A stretch of 64,000 bases of DNA, from assembly GCA_949825045.1 (NCBI GenBank), contig OX463818.1, positions 28,970,906 through 29,034,905 of the forward strand, given 5' to 3'. The notes under the pieces were generated by a model, which was not told where the DNA came from, made no database searches, and worked only from the letters and a program-made list of their open reading frames with translations. Of this stretch, positions 9,360 through 19,957 are shown in pieces. The translations under genes were made by a program, and so were the position numbers. The first letter of the stretch is position 1, and each line of letters starts with the position of its first letter. Source of the stretch: Argyresthia goedartella. Lineage: Eukaryota; Arthropoda; Insecta; Lepidoptera; Argyresthiidae.

Positions 9360-10899
9360 GCGGGAACCTCCCTAGGGTGGCGCAGAAGGTGGTGGGCTCC
9401 CAGCCTTCGCGCCACTCATAGGTGCCATCTGACACCCGCCCGTAACACGCGATGAGCCAGCGGCCCGAAGTCCTCGCTGACCCTGGACAGCGGCGACCGA
9501 ACCCCGGCTATCCCGCCTGTTACCCCCCGCGCTGCCCCCTTCCCCTCGGGGGGGGTCCCGTCCGCGGGTACCCCAGTCACCCCGTTGGTGACTCCCGTTG
9601 CCCGGAGGGGGACTGGGTCCGGCCCTGGTTGGGCCCTGTGACCGACCAACCTGAGTCCGGCCCTGGTGACCGTCCGATGGGCCTGACCGGTTCAGGCACA
9701 ACACGACGTGGTGCCTGCCACCGCAGCCCTCACAGGGGGACGCCCGTGAGCACTCGCTCAGCGGGTGCGGCCCCAAACAACCGAAACACAATCGGTGGCG
9801 GAAGACCACCTTCCTGCGGGCAGCCACACCGAGCGCCTTAAAGTTGGCGTCACCTCATGACCGGCACTGTCGCAGTGCACACATCCGTCACCCGACGGCG
9901 CGGCACTCAAAACGCCAAATTGTTTTGACCGACCACCCCCCCGTGGGGGTGGGGGGCGCGGCTCCTCCCGCATCCGCGCGGGTTTGCGCTGCACACTGGC
10001 CTCCGTATCCAGTGTGTCACATCGCCTGCATTCACCCTCCAAAAAATCCGTCAATTGGACGAGCGTGGGCAGTTCCGTGCTACTGCCCCCATGCAGCTGT
10101 TCAAACCGATTTTGAACAGCTGCAGGCAACCGTGACAAAACCGTATACAAAACAATATATGACCATTGGTCTACCGGCAGACCAAGGTTCTGAAGGGCCT
10201 TAGTGGCCACCACAGCCAGCACAGGGTTGAGCACCTGTACCCGGATGTCAACATCCCGGGTTACTCTTGGGATGCTGAACAGCTTCCCCAGCTGCGCATC
10301 AACCAACCGCCTTTTGTGTTGGTAGCGGTCAAACAATATGACCCGGGCAATCTCATAATTGCCCGCCGTAACCTTTAGGTGACCGACCAACTCCTTCGGT
10401 TCACCCCGCAGTGCCATCAATAGCTGGGCCAACTTGTAGGCGCTGTCCAGGTCGTCCCGACCGTGGACCAGGCTATCGAACAAATTGATGAATGCCGGCC
10501 ACTCATCAATTGCCCCACCGAAGGCCGGAATCTCCAGGTGTGGAAGCCGTCCAACCACACCCTTAGGGGGGGGTCTCCGCTACCCTTCCCGCGGTCATTC
10601 CGACGCGACCGCTTAATTTTTTCGGCGCGACGCTCGATGTCGCCCAACCACTCCATCGCTTGGTCAGCATCCGCGCAGAGCTGCCTCACTGCAGCCACCG
10701 AGGCCTCATCCGTAAGCCCGAGGGCTTCAGCCTCGGCAGCCAGCCGACACACCTCCCCGACGCGTGTCATTGCGTCCTCCACACGCTTGAGCAGGATATC
10801 GTCCATGTCGGGTCGCTTCACATACTTGTGAGTATGGGCGAGCCATCTCATCTCCTCACGGACACCATATCGCAGTACCGTCAAGGGCGAAGGTGCCAT
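9360..10899 (-). pseudogene. BEL-1b gag, frameshifted
   Basis: Gag starting MAPSPLTVLR at the ATG at 10897-10899. It carries the DUF1759-like core (LPHLEIPAFGG, WPAFINLFDSLVH, LRGEPKELVGHL) and knuckles CFGCLGPHPLSEC and CEGCGGRHHVVLC. Frameshifts lie at about 10560 (a run of eight Gs on the + strand) and about 9855 (a small deletion that removes part of the first knuckle). Its C-tract near 9548-9555 is only eight long. Here the knuckle frame runs on into the frame that leads to the UAG, which identifies the ancestral reading frame. Confidence 0.85.
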
Positions 10900-11576
10900 G
10901 GTTACCGATTTAACTGTCCTGGTCCTATGCTTCACTGCCGAACTAAGCACAGCCAGATACCAGCACTTTCCCGTCAGCGCTGGGCACAGAAATTAAAACT
11001 AAGTTGTAAAACCCAAGGCAACCACTAAACAATTAAATCATAAACAATATTTAATATGGTCGCCCTGTGGACATACACCTTATAATATACACTCTAGATC
11101 AATTAGAGAATGCCACCATGTGGTACAATACAAATAACACACAAAAGGTTATTATAAAAAAAACTATTTTTCTAGCAGTGGCCCCTCCGATAGGAACCAC
11201 ACTTCCTTTGAGGTCAGCAAAATCAGCTTAATACCCCTTAAATAGCCCGACCCCGCTGTGCAAACCGAAATAACACTGTAGGACTATAGAACCCGACGTT
11301 CTATCGCAAGTAATACAATCTAGGCTTCGCAGAATAACTGTTCAATCCCCTACAAACAGTAGTTTCCGACTACAAATTTATAACAACTGTTAACTAAATT
11401 GGCACTTATACTTTCACTTACCGAAAATGAACTTTAATCGTGGTATACCGACCACAGACTCATTGCCGACTTGAGCCAATCTGGGATATTCTTTTCTCCC
11501 AACTACAATGTGACAAAGGCAACCCTACCGTGAATCGATGATTTCCCACTAGGAAACCGCGCTTCTGCTACCAAAA
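10900..11576 (-). other. BEL-1b leader and primer-binding site
   Basis: Untranslated leader between 5' LTR and gag. The first bases after the LTR on the minus strand are TTTTGGTAGCAGAAGCGCGG. The TGG-initial part from 11573 downward is the likely primer-binding site, though I could not assign the tRNA. The rest is AT-rich and shared with BEL-1a, BEL-1c and BEL-1d. Confidence 0.65.
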
Positions 11577-12168
11577 TGTTTAATTTCCCACGCCTACCGA
11601 ACGGCGTGGAATCCTGAGGGGGGTGTGCCTTTGGCCGCACGTGAGAGAAAAGAATTGATGAATTTTGTTATTACCTTGTCACCGCAGACAGGATAGATTG
11701 AAGGCTCGATTCGAGACAGGGGAATGCGGGAGAGGAGACAGTTTTGGAATGGGAGATGGGATCGAACCCTTGCCGTCGCTGTCCGACGCCGTCGCCGGCG
11801 CGCTGCTGGCGGCACGTGGAGTCGCCGCCGATACGACTATGTGCTTCACAACACAAATCACTTGACCGCTGACGCGAATCTAATTACAATCAATAGCCCG
11901 ACGCTATGAGGTAGATTTACACTCCGACCAGGCCCGATGCCTGTATGATAAATGGTACACCGAAATACCATCAATGCCACGGGGCCCGAGCCGCCATGTT
12001 ATTCTCCCCGACGAGAAAAAGACCAAGAGTAAAGATAACCTCCAATTTTACATCTCGTTCCGGTACGAGTGACATCTGCGGTCCGTTTTCGCTAGTGAAG
12101 TCTCGATTACTCGCGATCGATTCGCGCAACAAAAAACCGGTGCGTTTCCGACGCATAAATATTAAACA
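11577..12168 (-). repeat. 5' LTR of BEL-1b
   Basis: 592 bp, nearly identical to 6421-7012. It keeps the terminal hairpin and TGTTTAAT...ATTAAACA ends. In transcript sense it starts at 12168 and would drive BEL-1b. An open frame from BEL-1a pol reads a short way into it, giving a chimeric ORF with no meaning. Confidence 0.92.
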
Positions 12169-12173
12169 ATGTC

Positions 12174-14376
12174 TCCAGATTAAGGGAACCTCCGATTTCA
12201 AAATCTGCGAAACCCGATTCGCCACAAAAATCTCCAGCTTGTGAACTGAAGCCTTCAGCCAGCATAACACGATCTGGCTGTCCGTCCAAGCGTAGACCGT
12301 ATCTTCTAACGCTATTGACCCACGAAGAACCGTCATCGTGTGGTTGAGCAGACGAGTCAGGAGAGCCGCTCCCGAAAGCTCTAATTTGGGAATGGTCAGG
12401 CGAGTGCGCAACGGCGCAACCTTGCTCTTGGCCATGACCAACCGCACATTAACCTCCCCCGAGGAGTCGACCGTACGCAGATACACCGCAACTCCGTAGC
12501 CCTTCTCCGAGGCATCGCAAAACCCATGCAGGGTGGCGGTGTATCCTTTGGTGGGGACCAACCTCCGTGGCAGTGAAATCCGATTGATGCCAGGGAGGGT
12601 CGAAAAGAACGAGTACCACTCTGAGCTCAATGACCCGCCGATCGGGTCGTCCCATTTCAGCTCAGCAGACCACAATTGCTGCATAAAACACTTGAGCTGA
12701 AATGTTACCGGGGTGATCCACCCGTTTGGATCAAATGTCCTAGCTACCGTTGAAAGGACGTTCCGTTTCGTCCAGACCTTCGGGGAGTCCAACTCGACCC
12801 GATACGAAAACATGTCTAACACCGGCTGGTACTGGACGCCTAATACCGACAACATATTTGGATTTTCCAAATTTTCAAAAATGTGGGGATCCTGCTGGTA
12901 GTCATCCGGAAGACCAGACAGTAACTCTGGAGAGTTCAACATCCATTTACGGAGCTCGTAACCTTCATCCCGTAAGAGCTCAACTAGTTCGTCCCGACGA
13001 GCGAGCGCCTCCTCTACGGAATCTGCACCGGTACAGATATCGTCCACGTAGAGATCCTGCTCCAGGAATGCTGCTCCTCTAGGGAAGTTTAACCGTTCTC
13101 GATCCGCTAACTCCCGCAGAGTGCGAATCGCCAAATAAGGACTAGACCGTAGCCCGTACGTGTTGGTGTTCAGCTCGTACACCCTGATGGGCTGATCTGG
13201 GCTCTCTCGCCACAGTATCAGCTGATACCGTCTATCGTCAGGGTGAATGACCGTCTGCCTAAACATCATCCGGATGTCAGCTACAAACACAACATTGTGT
13301 CGACGGAACCGTGTGATAACATCCGCGATGTCATGGTTCAACTTCGGCCCTGAATGCAAACACTGGTTCAGGTTCATGCCGTTAGATGTTGATGCCGATC
13401 CATCGAACACTACCCGTATTTTGCCCTCCGGGGTCCTCAAGACCGCGTGATGAGGCAGGAAGCAGTAATCTTCACGCTTCCAGTCGATACCCGAAACCGC
13501 CATGTGGCCGAGCGACTCGTATTCCCGCATGAAGTCGACGTACTTCTGCCGGAAAATCCCGTCACGCTTCATGCGTCGTTCCATCGACAGAAGCCGCGTC
13601 TCGGCTGCATGGTGTGAACTGCCCAGCGGTGGGCGATCACTCCGGAATGGAAGACGTGTGAGAAATCGACCTGACCGAAGGCGACCAGTATTGTTCCGAT
13701 AAAACTGTTCACACTCTTCTTCAAACGGGTCCAACCGGCGGACCGTAGGTGGTTCCTCCACCTCCCAAAACTTCTGTATCACCTCCGAGAGTACAGAACA
13801 GAATAAGGGACTACGAGTCGCTAGGCGTGGGGCAGCCGGCATGACCGGACCCATTACCGCATGGCCCAGTCTGTTGTTGACCGAAACCAGACTAGTCGCC
13901 TGGAACACGTGGACACCTGGCACTAACAGGTATCCCAAGGCATCGACACACAATAAAATGTCTACTGGGCCCGGAATATCGAACTCCGGGTCAGCCAGTG
14001 ACAACCCAGCGACCAACTGTCGCACCGGGGGCGACAACCGTACGTGAGGGTGTGAGCCCATCACATTAGGCATGACTAATGCCGTGACCGTCAGATTCAC
14101 CGATGAATCCACCCGTGGCGAGAGAGTAATCCGACATACTCCCTTAACGGAACCGACTTCCGTGTTCCCAATTCCCCGAATGGAATGTGGATACTCCCTT
14201 ACCGAAATGCCCAACCGTCTTACAAGGTTGCACGAGACTAAGCACCCCTGGGCCCCCGAGTCCAATAGTGCTCGTGCCACACAAGATTTGCCGTCCGAAC
14301 TCCACGCTATCACATAGGCGGTGGGGAGCATGACCGTCTGTGGAGTGGCGGCACCCTGTAAGTGGGCGGCGTGTCC
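12174..14376 (-). CDS. BEL-1a pol, 5' part: protease, RT, RNase H
   Basis: Open frame of about 730 codons from just after the gag-pol UAG to the BEL-1b insertion. The protease comes first (LLDSGAQGCLVS). Then RT, with FVADIRMMFRQT (motif A Asp), YGLRSSPYLAI and the catalytic YVDD in YVDDICTGAD. RNase H follows, with GFCDASEKGYG, LELSGAALL and WTDSQIVLCWLK. No stop is present in this half. The first in-frame ATG is at 14331, but the frame is open back to the UAG, so Pol is probably made as a Gag-Pol fusion. It is cut short by the nested element and continues at 6420. Confidence 0.9.
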
Positions 14377-14379
14377 CTA
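14377..14379 (-). promoter_or_regulatory. In-frame gag-pol UAG (BEL-1a)
   Basis: Amber codon in context CGC-TAG-GGA-CAC. Upstream is the gag 3' frame (open from about 15009) and downstream, after 15 codons, the pol frame. It is conserved in BEL-1b (9357), BEL-1c (21771) and BEL-2a (54732). A readthrough site is the simplest reading. Confidence 0.72.
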
Positions 14380-16181
14380 GCGGGAACCTCCGCGGGATCC
14401 ATACCCGCTCAGACCTCCGTCGGCTTTGGAGTAACTCGGCTGCTGATATGCAACCGGCATAGCAGACCGTATGTGCATCAAGGGGTCCCAACCCGTATAA
14501 TAGGCCCCTCGCTGTCCCGGTATCCGATCATACCGGACGGTGTATGGTGTGCCCGGTGCGCACCGTGGATGAATGGGGGAGAGCGGATCCAACCTGGGGC
14601 GCTCTAGGAAAAGGGGCGACATCCGACTGTTCGCCTCCCTGTTCGCCTCCCAGAGCGACGGGCAGGGTGGCGCAGAAGGTGGTGGACTCCCAGCCTTCGC
14701 GTTACTCATAGGAGCCATCTGACACCCGCCCGTAACATGCAGTGAGGCAGCGGCCCGAAGTCCTCGCTGACCGTGGACAGCGGCGACCGAACCCCTGCTA
14801 TCCCGCATGTTACCCCCCGCGCTGCCCCTTTCCCCTCGGGGGGGGGGGGGGGGGGGGTCCCATCCGCGGGTACCCCAGTCACTGGAGGGGGACTGGGTCC
14901 GGCCCTGGTTGGGCCCTGTGGCCGAACAACCTGAGTCCGGCCCTGGTGACCGTCCGAAGGGCCTGACCGATTCAGGCACAACACGATGTGGTGCTTGCCA
15001 CCACAGCACTCACAGGGGAACGCGCGCGAGCACTCGCTCAGCGGGTGCGGCCCCAAACAACCGAAACACAATCGGTGGCGGAAGACTAACTTTCTGCGGG
15101 TAGCTACCCCGAGCGCCTTAAAGTTGGCGCAACTGGTCACTTCATGACCGGCACTGTCGCAGTGCACACAGCTGTCACCCGACGGCGCGGCATTCAAACC
15201 GCCAAATTGTGTCGACCGCCCACCCCCCCGTGGGGGCGGGGGGCGCGGCCCCTCCCGCATCCGCGCGGGTTGGCGCTGCACACTGGCCTCCGTATCCAGT
15301 GTGTCACATCGCCTGCATTCACCCTCCAAAAAATCCGTCAATTGGACGAGCGTGGGCAGTTCCGTGCTACTGCCCCCATGCAGCTGTTCAAACCGATTTT
15401 GAACAGCTGCAGGCAACCGTGACAAAACCGTATAAAAAACAATATATGACCATTGGTCTACCGGAAGACCAAGGTTCTGAAGGGCCTTAGTGGCCACCAG
15501 CACAGGGTTGAGCACCTGTACTCGGATGTCAACATCCCGGGTTACTCTTGGGATGCTAAACAGCTTCCCCAGCTGCGCATCAACCAACCGCCGTTTGTGT
15601 TGGTAGCGGTCAAACAATATGGACCGGGCTATCTCATAATTGCTTGCCGTGACCGTTAGGTGACCGATCAACTCCTTCGGTTCACCCCGCAGAGCCATCA
15701 ATAGTTGGGCCAACTTGTAGGCGTTGTCCAGGTCGTCCCGACCGTGGACCAAACTATCAAATAAATTAATGAATGCCGGCCACTCATCCATTGCCCCACT
15801 GAAGGCCGGAATCTCCAGGTGTGGCAGCCGTCCAACAACACCCTTCGGGGGTGGGTCTCCGTTACCCTCCCCGCGGTCATTCCGTCGGGACCGCTTAATT
15901 TTCTCCGCGCGACGCTCAATGTCGCCCAAGCATTCCATCGCTTGGTCAGCATCCGCGCAGAGCTGTTTCACTGCAGCCACCGAGGCTTCATCCGTAAGCC
16001 CGAGAGCTTCAGCCTCCGCAGCCAGCCGACACACCTTCCCGACGCGTGTCATTGCGTCCTCCACACGCTTGAGCAGGACATCGTCCATGTCAGGTCGCTC
16101 CACATACTTATGAGTATGGGCGAGCCATCTCATTTCCTCACGGACACCATGCCGCAGTACCGTCAAGGGCGAAGGTGCCAT
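14380..16181 (-). pseudogene. BEL-1a gag
   Basis: Gag with ATG at 16179-16181. The zinc-knuckle frame is open for 491 codons to 14706. Features in order: a Lys/Arg-rich N-terminal helical region, DUF1759-like core (residues ~115-250), Pro-rich spacer, then knuckles CVHCDSAGHEVTSC, CFGCLGPHPLSEC and CECCGGKHHIVLC at about residues 340-410. A net 22-bp deletion near 14880 moves it out of the frame that leads to the UAG; that 3' frame is open from about 15009 to 14377. The C-tract at 14838-14857 has grown to 20. The protein would bind RNA and form the particle. Confidence 0.86.
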
Positions 16182-16890
16182 GTTTACCGATTTAATAGAT
16201 TCTGGTCTTATACTTCACTACCGAACTAAGTATAGCCAGAGACCAGCACTTGCCCGTCAGCGCTGGGCACAGAAATTAAAACTAAGTTGTCAAAACTAAG
16301 GCTACCACTAAAACAATTACATCCTAAAAAATATTTAATATGGTCGCCCTGTGGACATACACCTTATGACTATACACTCTAAATCAATTAAAGAATGCCT
16401 CCATAAGGCACAATAAAAAATAACACACAAAAATTTGTTATAGAAAAAAGGCTATTTTTAATATAATGAAGGTAGCTGTGAACCTTCTAGAAGTGGCCCC
16501 TCCGATATGACCCACACTTCTACTGAGGTCAGCAAAATCAGCTTAATACCCCTTAAATAGCCTGACCCTGCTCTGTAATCCGAAATAACACTGCAATGCT
16601 ATGGAACCCGACTGCAATACTATAGTCCGACCGAATGACTGTTTCTTATGCACACCGAGTAGTTTCCGACTACAAATTTATAATAATTGTTAACTAAATC
16701 GTCAATTATACTTTCACTAACCGAAAATGAACTTTAATTGTGGTATACCGACCGCAAGACTCACTCACAAACTGATTGCCGACCAATCTGAGATACCCTT
16801 TTCTCCCAACTACAATGTGGCAAAAAAACAACCCTACAACCGTCCGTGAATCGATGATTTCCCACTAGGAAACCGCGCCTGCTACCAAAA
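16182..16890 (-). other. BEL-1a leader with primer-binding site
   Basis: Leader of about 700 bp. TGGTAGCAGGCGCGG begins at 16887 on the minus strand three bases after the 5' LTR, the expected place for the tRNA primer site. The rest is AT-rich and without ORFs. Confidence 0.65.
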
Positions 16891-17425
16891 TGTTTAATTC
16901 CACGCCTCAACCGAACGGGCGTGGAATCTGGTAGAGTGGTTTTCACCAGGAGTATCACACGTGGTACTGACCTTTGACGCCGTAGACCGGAATTCGAACG
17001 CTCAATTCGAGGCAGGAATACGGGATAAGGAGCACAAAGGGTGGGGGGAGAGGAGTCGAATCTTACTCTCGTCGTAGCCCGATGCTGTCGCCGTCGCTGC
17101 CGAACGCGACGAATTGGGGACCAAACCACTACAAGCTTCACAACACGAAGCACTCACTCCGATGACGTGAATCTACTTATCCTCGACGATTGTTCCGTGC
17201 TTATTATAATTAACACTCCGACCAGGCCCGACACCTGGGTAAGACAATTATTACTACTGAAATACAGCCAAGGGCCGAACGCCATGTGCCGACATTTTTT
17301 CCCCGTCAAGCAAAGTAACCTCTAACTCATCATCTCGTTTCTATACAAGTGACAGCTGCTAGTTCCGTTTCCGTTCCGAGTCGCGCAACAAGAGGAGGTG
17401 CGTTCCGAAGCATAAATATTAAACA
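16891..17425 (-). repeat. 5' LTR of BEL-1a
   Basis: 535 bp, partner of 4181-4717. Its left end keeps the stem CCACGCC-TCAACCGAAC-GGGCGTGG. It is followed at the right by the GGTAA duplication. Confidence 0.92.
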
Positions 17426-17430
17426 GGTAA

Positions 17431-17730
17431 TTAATCAGGCATGTTTTATGAAAGTTTTTGAATGTAATTAATAGATACTTATATTTTATGAGCGATGCAA
17501 CGGTAGGCGCCGCGCTGATAAGCGTAATTGGTTTTATTAGAACACGCTAGCAAGACGAAAAAACCTGAAGCGAAAGCGTAATTGGTTTTATTAGAACACA
17601 TTTAATGTAAATATGATATTAGTTTTGATCGTGAGGGTTATTAAGTGATTTGTCCCAAATATGATGAATATTAATAAATGTGAGGTAGAATGCAAAAAAT
17701 ATCTGATACAATGATTTCCGATGAATTTGC
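17431..17730. other. Unassigned flank, perhaps BEL-0 leader or LTR
   Basis: Should be the original right neighbour of the BEL-1a target, so it may be leader or LTR of BEL-0. No ORF. It contains a 26-bp direct repeat (next entry). Confidence 0.35.
17520..17599. repeat. 26-bp direct repeat, period 54
   Basis: The 26 bases at 17520-17545 (starting AAGCGTAATTGG, ending TTAGAACAC) recur exactly at 17574-17599. Such repeats occur in LTR U3 regions, which would fit a BEL-0 LTR, but this is a guess. Confidence 0.7.
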
Positions 17731-18208
17731 ACAATATACACTATTTTAATACTAGAAATAAAGACAAGTTGTTTGCTTATGTAAGCCGACTACATAAAAT
17801 TAGTAATTCTTTTAAAGGCAATTGTATACGCTATTACAATAAGGTCCCTACTGATATTAAAAACATACCTTTAGACAAGTTTAAAATAATAATAAAATAG
17901 AAATTGTATAAAAAAGGTTACTATAGAATATCTGATTACTTAGAGGACAGATGTCCATGGGAATAGATTGTTTGAGTAACAGGCTGTTTCGATATATAAT
18001 TAGCATTCATTTTGTAATTTGACAATATTTTATTTAAAAAAGGAAACGCAAAAGACGCGACGACTGTGGAGTTTCTTCGGTGAGCTCTTCTCCACAGATT
18101 CCGCCATTGTGTTAGTGAACTCACCCAAAAAAATGTAATGACGGATCTAAGTGATGTAACAACATCCTATGGAAATAAATAATTTTTGATTTGATTTGAT
18201 TTGATTTG
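17731..18208 (+). mobile_element. NLR-C, 5'-truncated 3' end
   Basis: About 480 bp nearly identical to 44618-45092, the 3' end of the NLR-C copy. It holds the last ~70 RT codons (with HKISNSFKGNCIRYYNK), now with a TAG where the full copy has CAG, then the stop and 3' UTR, then a TTTGATTTGATTTGATTTGA tail at 18186-18208. A short 5' truncation like this is the usual product of incomplete target-primed reverse transcription. Confidence 0.88.
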
Positions 18209-18394
18209 AAGGGTATTACGGGACCAATTAGTCAGAATAATACAACAATAAAATATTGTCCACTGTAAAACGGGATAAAATAAAATTGATTTTTCATATA
18301 AATAAATGTTTATTATGCTTATAGTAAGTAAGATACGTATAGTCAACATATTAATATGTAGCTTATAAACCACCACCGAATTCCTCAACCAGCT
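18209..18394. other. AT-rich, no feature recognised
   Basis: Spacer between the NLR-C tail and the zeste-like fragment. Nothing recognisable. Confidence 0.4.
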
Positions 18395-18540
18395 GATCAA
18401 CACTTGAAGCCTAACCTTTTTCCACTTTTCTGTGGATTTTTTATCACCACTTCCATCACTATTTAATAAAGCAGTCAAGGCCTCCCAAACGTTTTATATG
18501 AGAAATTCTTCCCTTTGCATTGGTGGTGGGTTTAGCAGAT
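18395..18540 (-). pseudogene. Fragment of zeste-type Myb/SANT DNA-binding domain
   Basis: Minus-strand translation gives PPPMQREEFLI, a stop, NVWEALTALLNSDGSGDKKS and EKWKKVRLQV. This follows the pattern of the insect Myb/SANT-like domain found in regulatory-protein-zeste and Adf-1-like proteins (WxxLtxxLNs-Gsg-ksxekWkkvW). It has an internal stop and loses the pattern after about 45 residues. It may come from a host gene family or from a DNA transposon accessory gene. Confidence 0.45.
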
Positions 18541-18711
18541 CACCGAGCCTGAAAAAATAAAGCCACATATTTATCAACTGCTACGGTTCAATCGGCCTGA
18601 CATGGATGAGAATGGCAGCAGATTGCACGAATTGGCGATCCAACAGTGGAGGCGAACATGCTGATTAAGAAGAGAAAGATAAATCACGATATAGGTTAGG
18701 TTCAACAAATA
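18541..18711. other. Short unassigned stretch before BEL-1c
   Basis: Around 18600-18665 the + strand can be read as WMRMAADCTNWRSN, vaguely like the C-terminus of RTE-type LINE ORF2 proteins. This is too short to call. Confidence 0.25.
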
Positions 18712-18716
18712 ACACT
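18712..18716. repeat. Target-site duplication ACACT of BEL-1c
   Basis: ACACT precedes the left LTR and is repeated at 25311-25315 after the right LTR. Confidence 0.9.
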
Positions 18717-19281
18717 TGTTTAATATTTATGCTTCGGAACGCACCTCCTCTTGTTGCGCGACTCGGAACGGAAACAGAGCCGCAGCTGTCACTCGTACCA
18801 ACGAGAGGAGAAATTGGAGGTTATCTTTTCTCGTCGGGAGAACAAACATGTCTGCTCAGGCATCGGTCCATTGATTGTAATTCGATGTAACAATTACCAA
18901 ATACAGGCGTCGGGCCTGGTCGGAGTGCTCATCATAAACATCGTCGGGAAATAAGTGGATTCGCGTCAGCGGTTGAGTGATTCGTGGTGAAGGTTGAAGT
19001 TGTACAGTCTCCAACTCGTCGTATGCGAACGGCGACTCCACGTATCGGCAGGCAGCACGCCGGCGACAGCGTCGGGCAGCGACAGCGAAACGATAGTGAT
19101 TCGGTTCCTATCCTATTCCAATTGTGCCCTTATCCCGTATTCCTGTCTCGAATCGAGCTTTCGATTTCCGGTCTACGACGACAAGGTAAGGTAATAACCG
19201 ATTCACTTCTTTTTCCCGTGCTGGCAACAACCCAGCCCCCTCAAGATTCCACGCCGTTCGGTTGAGGCGTGGAATTAATCA
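18717..19281 (+). repeat. 5' LTR of BEL-1c
   Basis: 565 bp, from TGTTTAATATTTATGC to GGAATTAATCA. In transcript sense the terminal stem CCACGCCGTTCGGTTGAGGCGTGG sits at the 3' end of the LTR (start ~19250). Confidence 0.92.
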
Positions 19282-19957
19282 TTTTGGTAGCAGGCGCGGT
19301 TTCCTAGTGGGAAATCATCGATTCACGGTCGTAGGGTTGGTTTTTTGCCACATTGTAGTTGGGAGAAAAGAATATCTCAGATTGGCCGGCAAATCGGCAA
19401 TGAGTCTGTGGTCGGTACCACAATTAAAGTTCATTTCGGTTAGTGAAAGTATAAGTGTCAATTTAGTTAACAATTATTATAAATTTGTAGTCGGAAACTA
19501 CTGTTTGTGCGCATAAAAGATTGAACAGTCATTCTGCGAAGTAACTAGATTGAACGTCGGGTTCTATAGTACTGCAGTGTTATTTCGGTTTACAGAGCAG
19601 GGTCAGGCTATTTAAGGGGTATTAAGCTGATTTTGCTGACCTCAAAAGAAGTGTGGGTCATATCGGAGGGGCCACTTCTAGAAAAATATGTTTTTTTTAT
19701 AATACCTTTTTGTGTGTTATTTGTATTGTACCATATGGTGGCATTCTCTAATTGATTTAGAGTGTATATTTATAAGGTGTATGTCCACAGGGCGACCATA
19801 TTAAATATTGTTTAGGATTTAATTGTTTTGGTGGTTGCCTTGGTTTCTACAACTTAGTTTTAATTTCTGTGCCCAGCGCTGACGGGCAAGTGCTGGTCTC
19901 TGGCTGTGCTTAGTTCGGTAGTAAAGCATAGGACCAGAAACAATTGAATCGGTAACC
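19282..19957 (+). other. BEL-1c leader and primer-binding site
   Basis: TGGTAGCAGGCGCGGTTT starts at 19285, four bases after the LTR, and is the likely primer-binding site. Then about 650 bp of non-coding leader to the gag ATG. Confidence 0.68.

Larger units (their letters stand above)
6421..12168 (-). mobile_element. BEL-1b: nested, RT-deleted BEL/Pao copy
   Basis: A 5748-bp element with two 592-bp LTRs (6421-7012 and 11577-12168) that differ at about seven sites by eye. It lies in pol of BEL-1a in the same orientation. Compared with BEL-1a it lacks about 1.5 kb of pol (most of RT, RNase H and the start of integrase), about 28 bp near 9100, and about 280 bp at the gag 3' end. It could not have moved on its own proteins. 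Either it was mobilised by a full copy or it decayed after insertion. Confidence 0.92.
4181..17425 (-). mobile_element. BEL-1a: BEL/Pao LTR retrotransposon, outer copy
   Basis: Element of about 7.5 kb without its guest. The two LTRs (537 and 535 bp) start TGTTTAAT and end ATTAAACA on the + strand. The coding strand is minus, so the 5' LTR is at the right. The order is 5' LTR, primer-binding site, leader, gag, in-frame UAG, pol, hairpin, 3' LTR. Pol is split by BEL-1b at 6421-12168. By eye the two LTRs differ by roughly 3%, more than the ~1.2% of the guest, as expected if the guest came later. Confidence 0.92.

Noticed and set aside
11971..12173. Pol of BEL-1a seeming to continue into 11971
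   Set aside because: From 12168 leftward the frame reads the LTR of BEL-1b; the real continuation is at 6420 after the guest.
14807..15103. Long GC-rich frames opposite gag (also 9452-9841, 9844-10203, 15209-15490, 21439-21810 and similar)
   Set aside because: They are antisense shadows of gag, Pro/Arg/Gly-rich, and change with every frameshift in the true gene; no domain.
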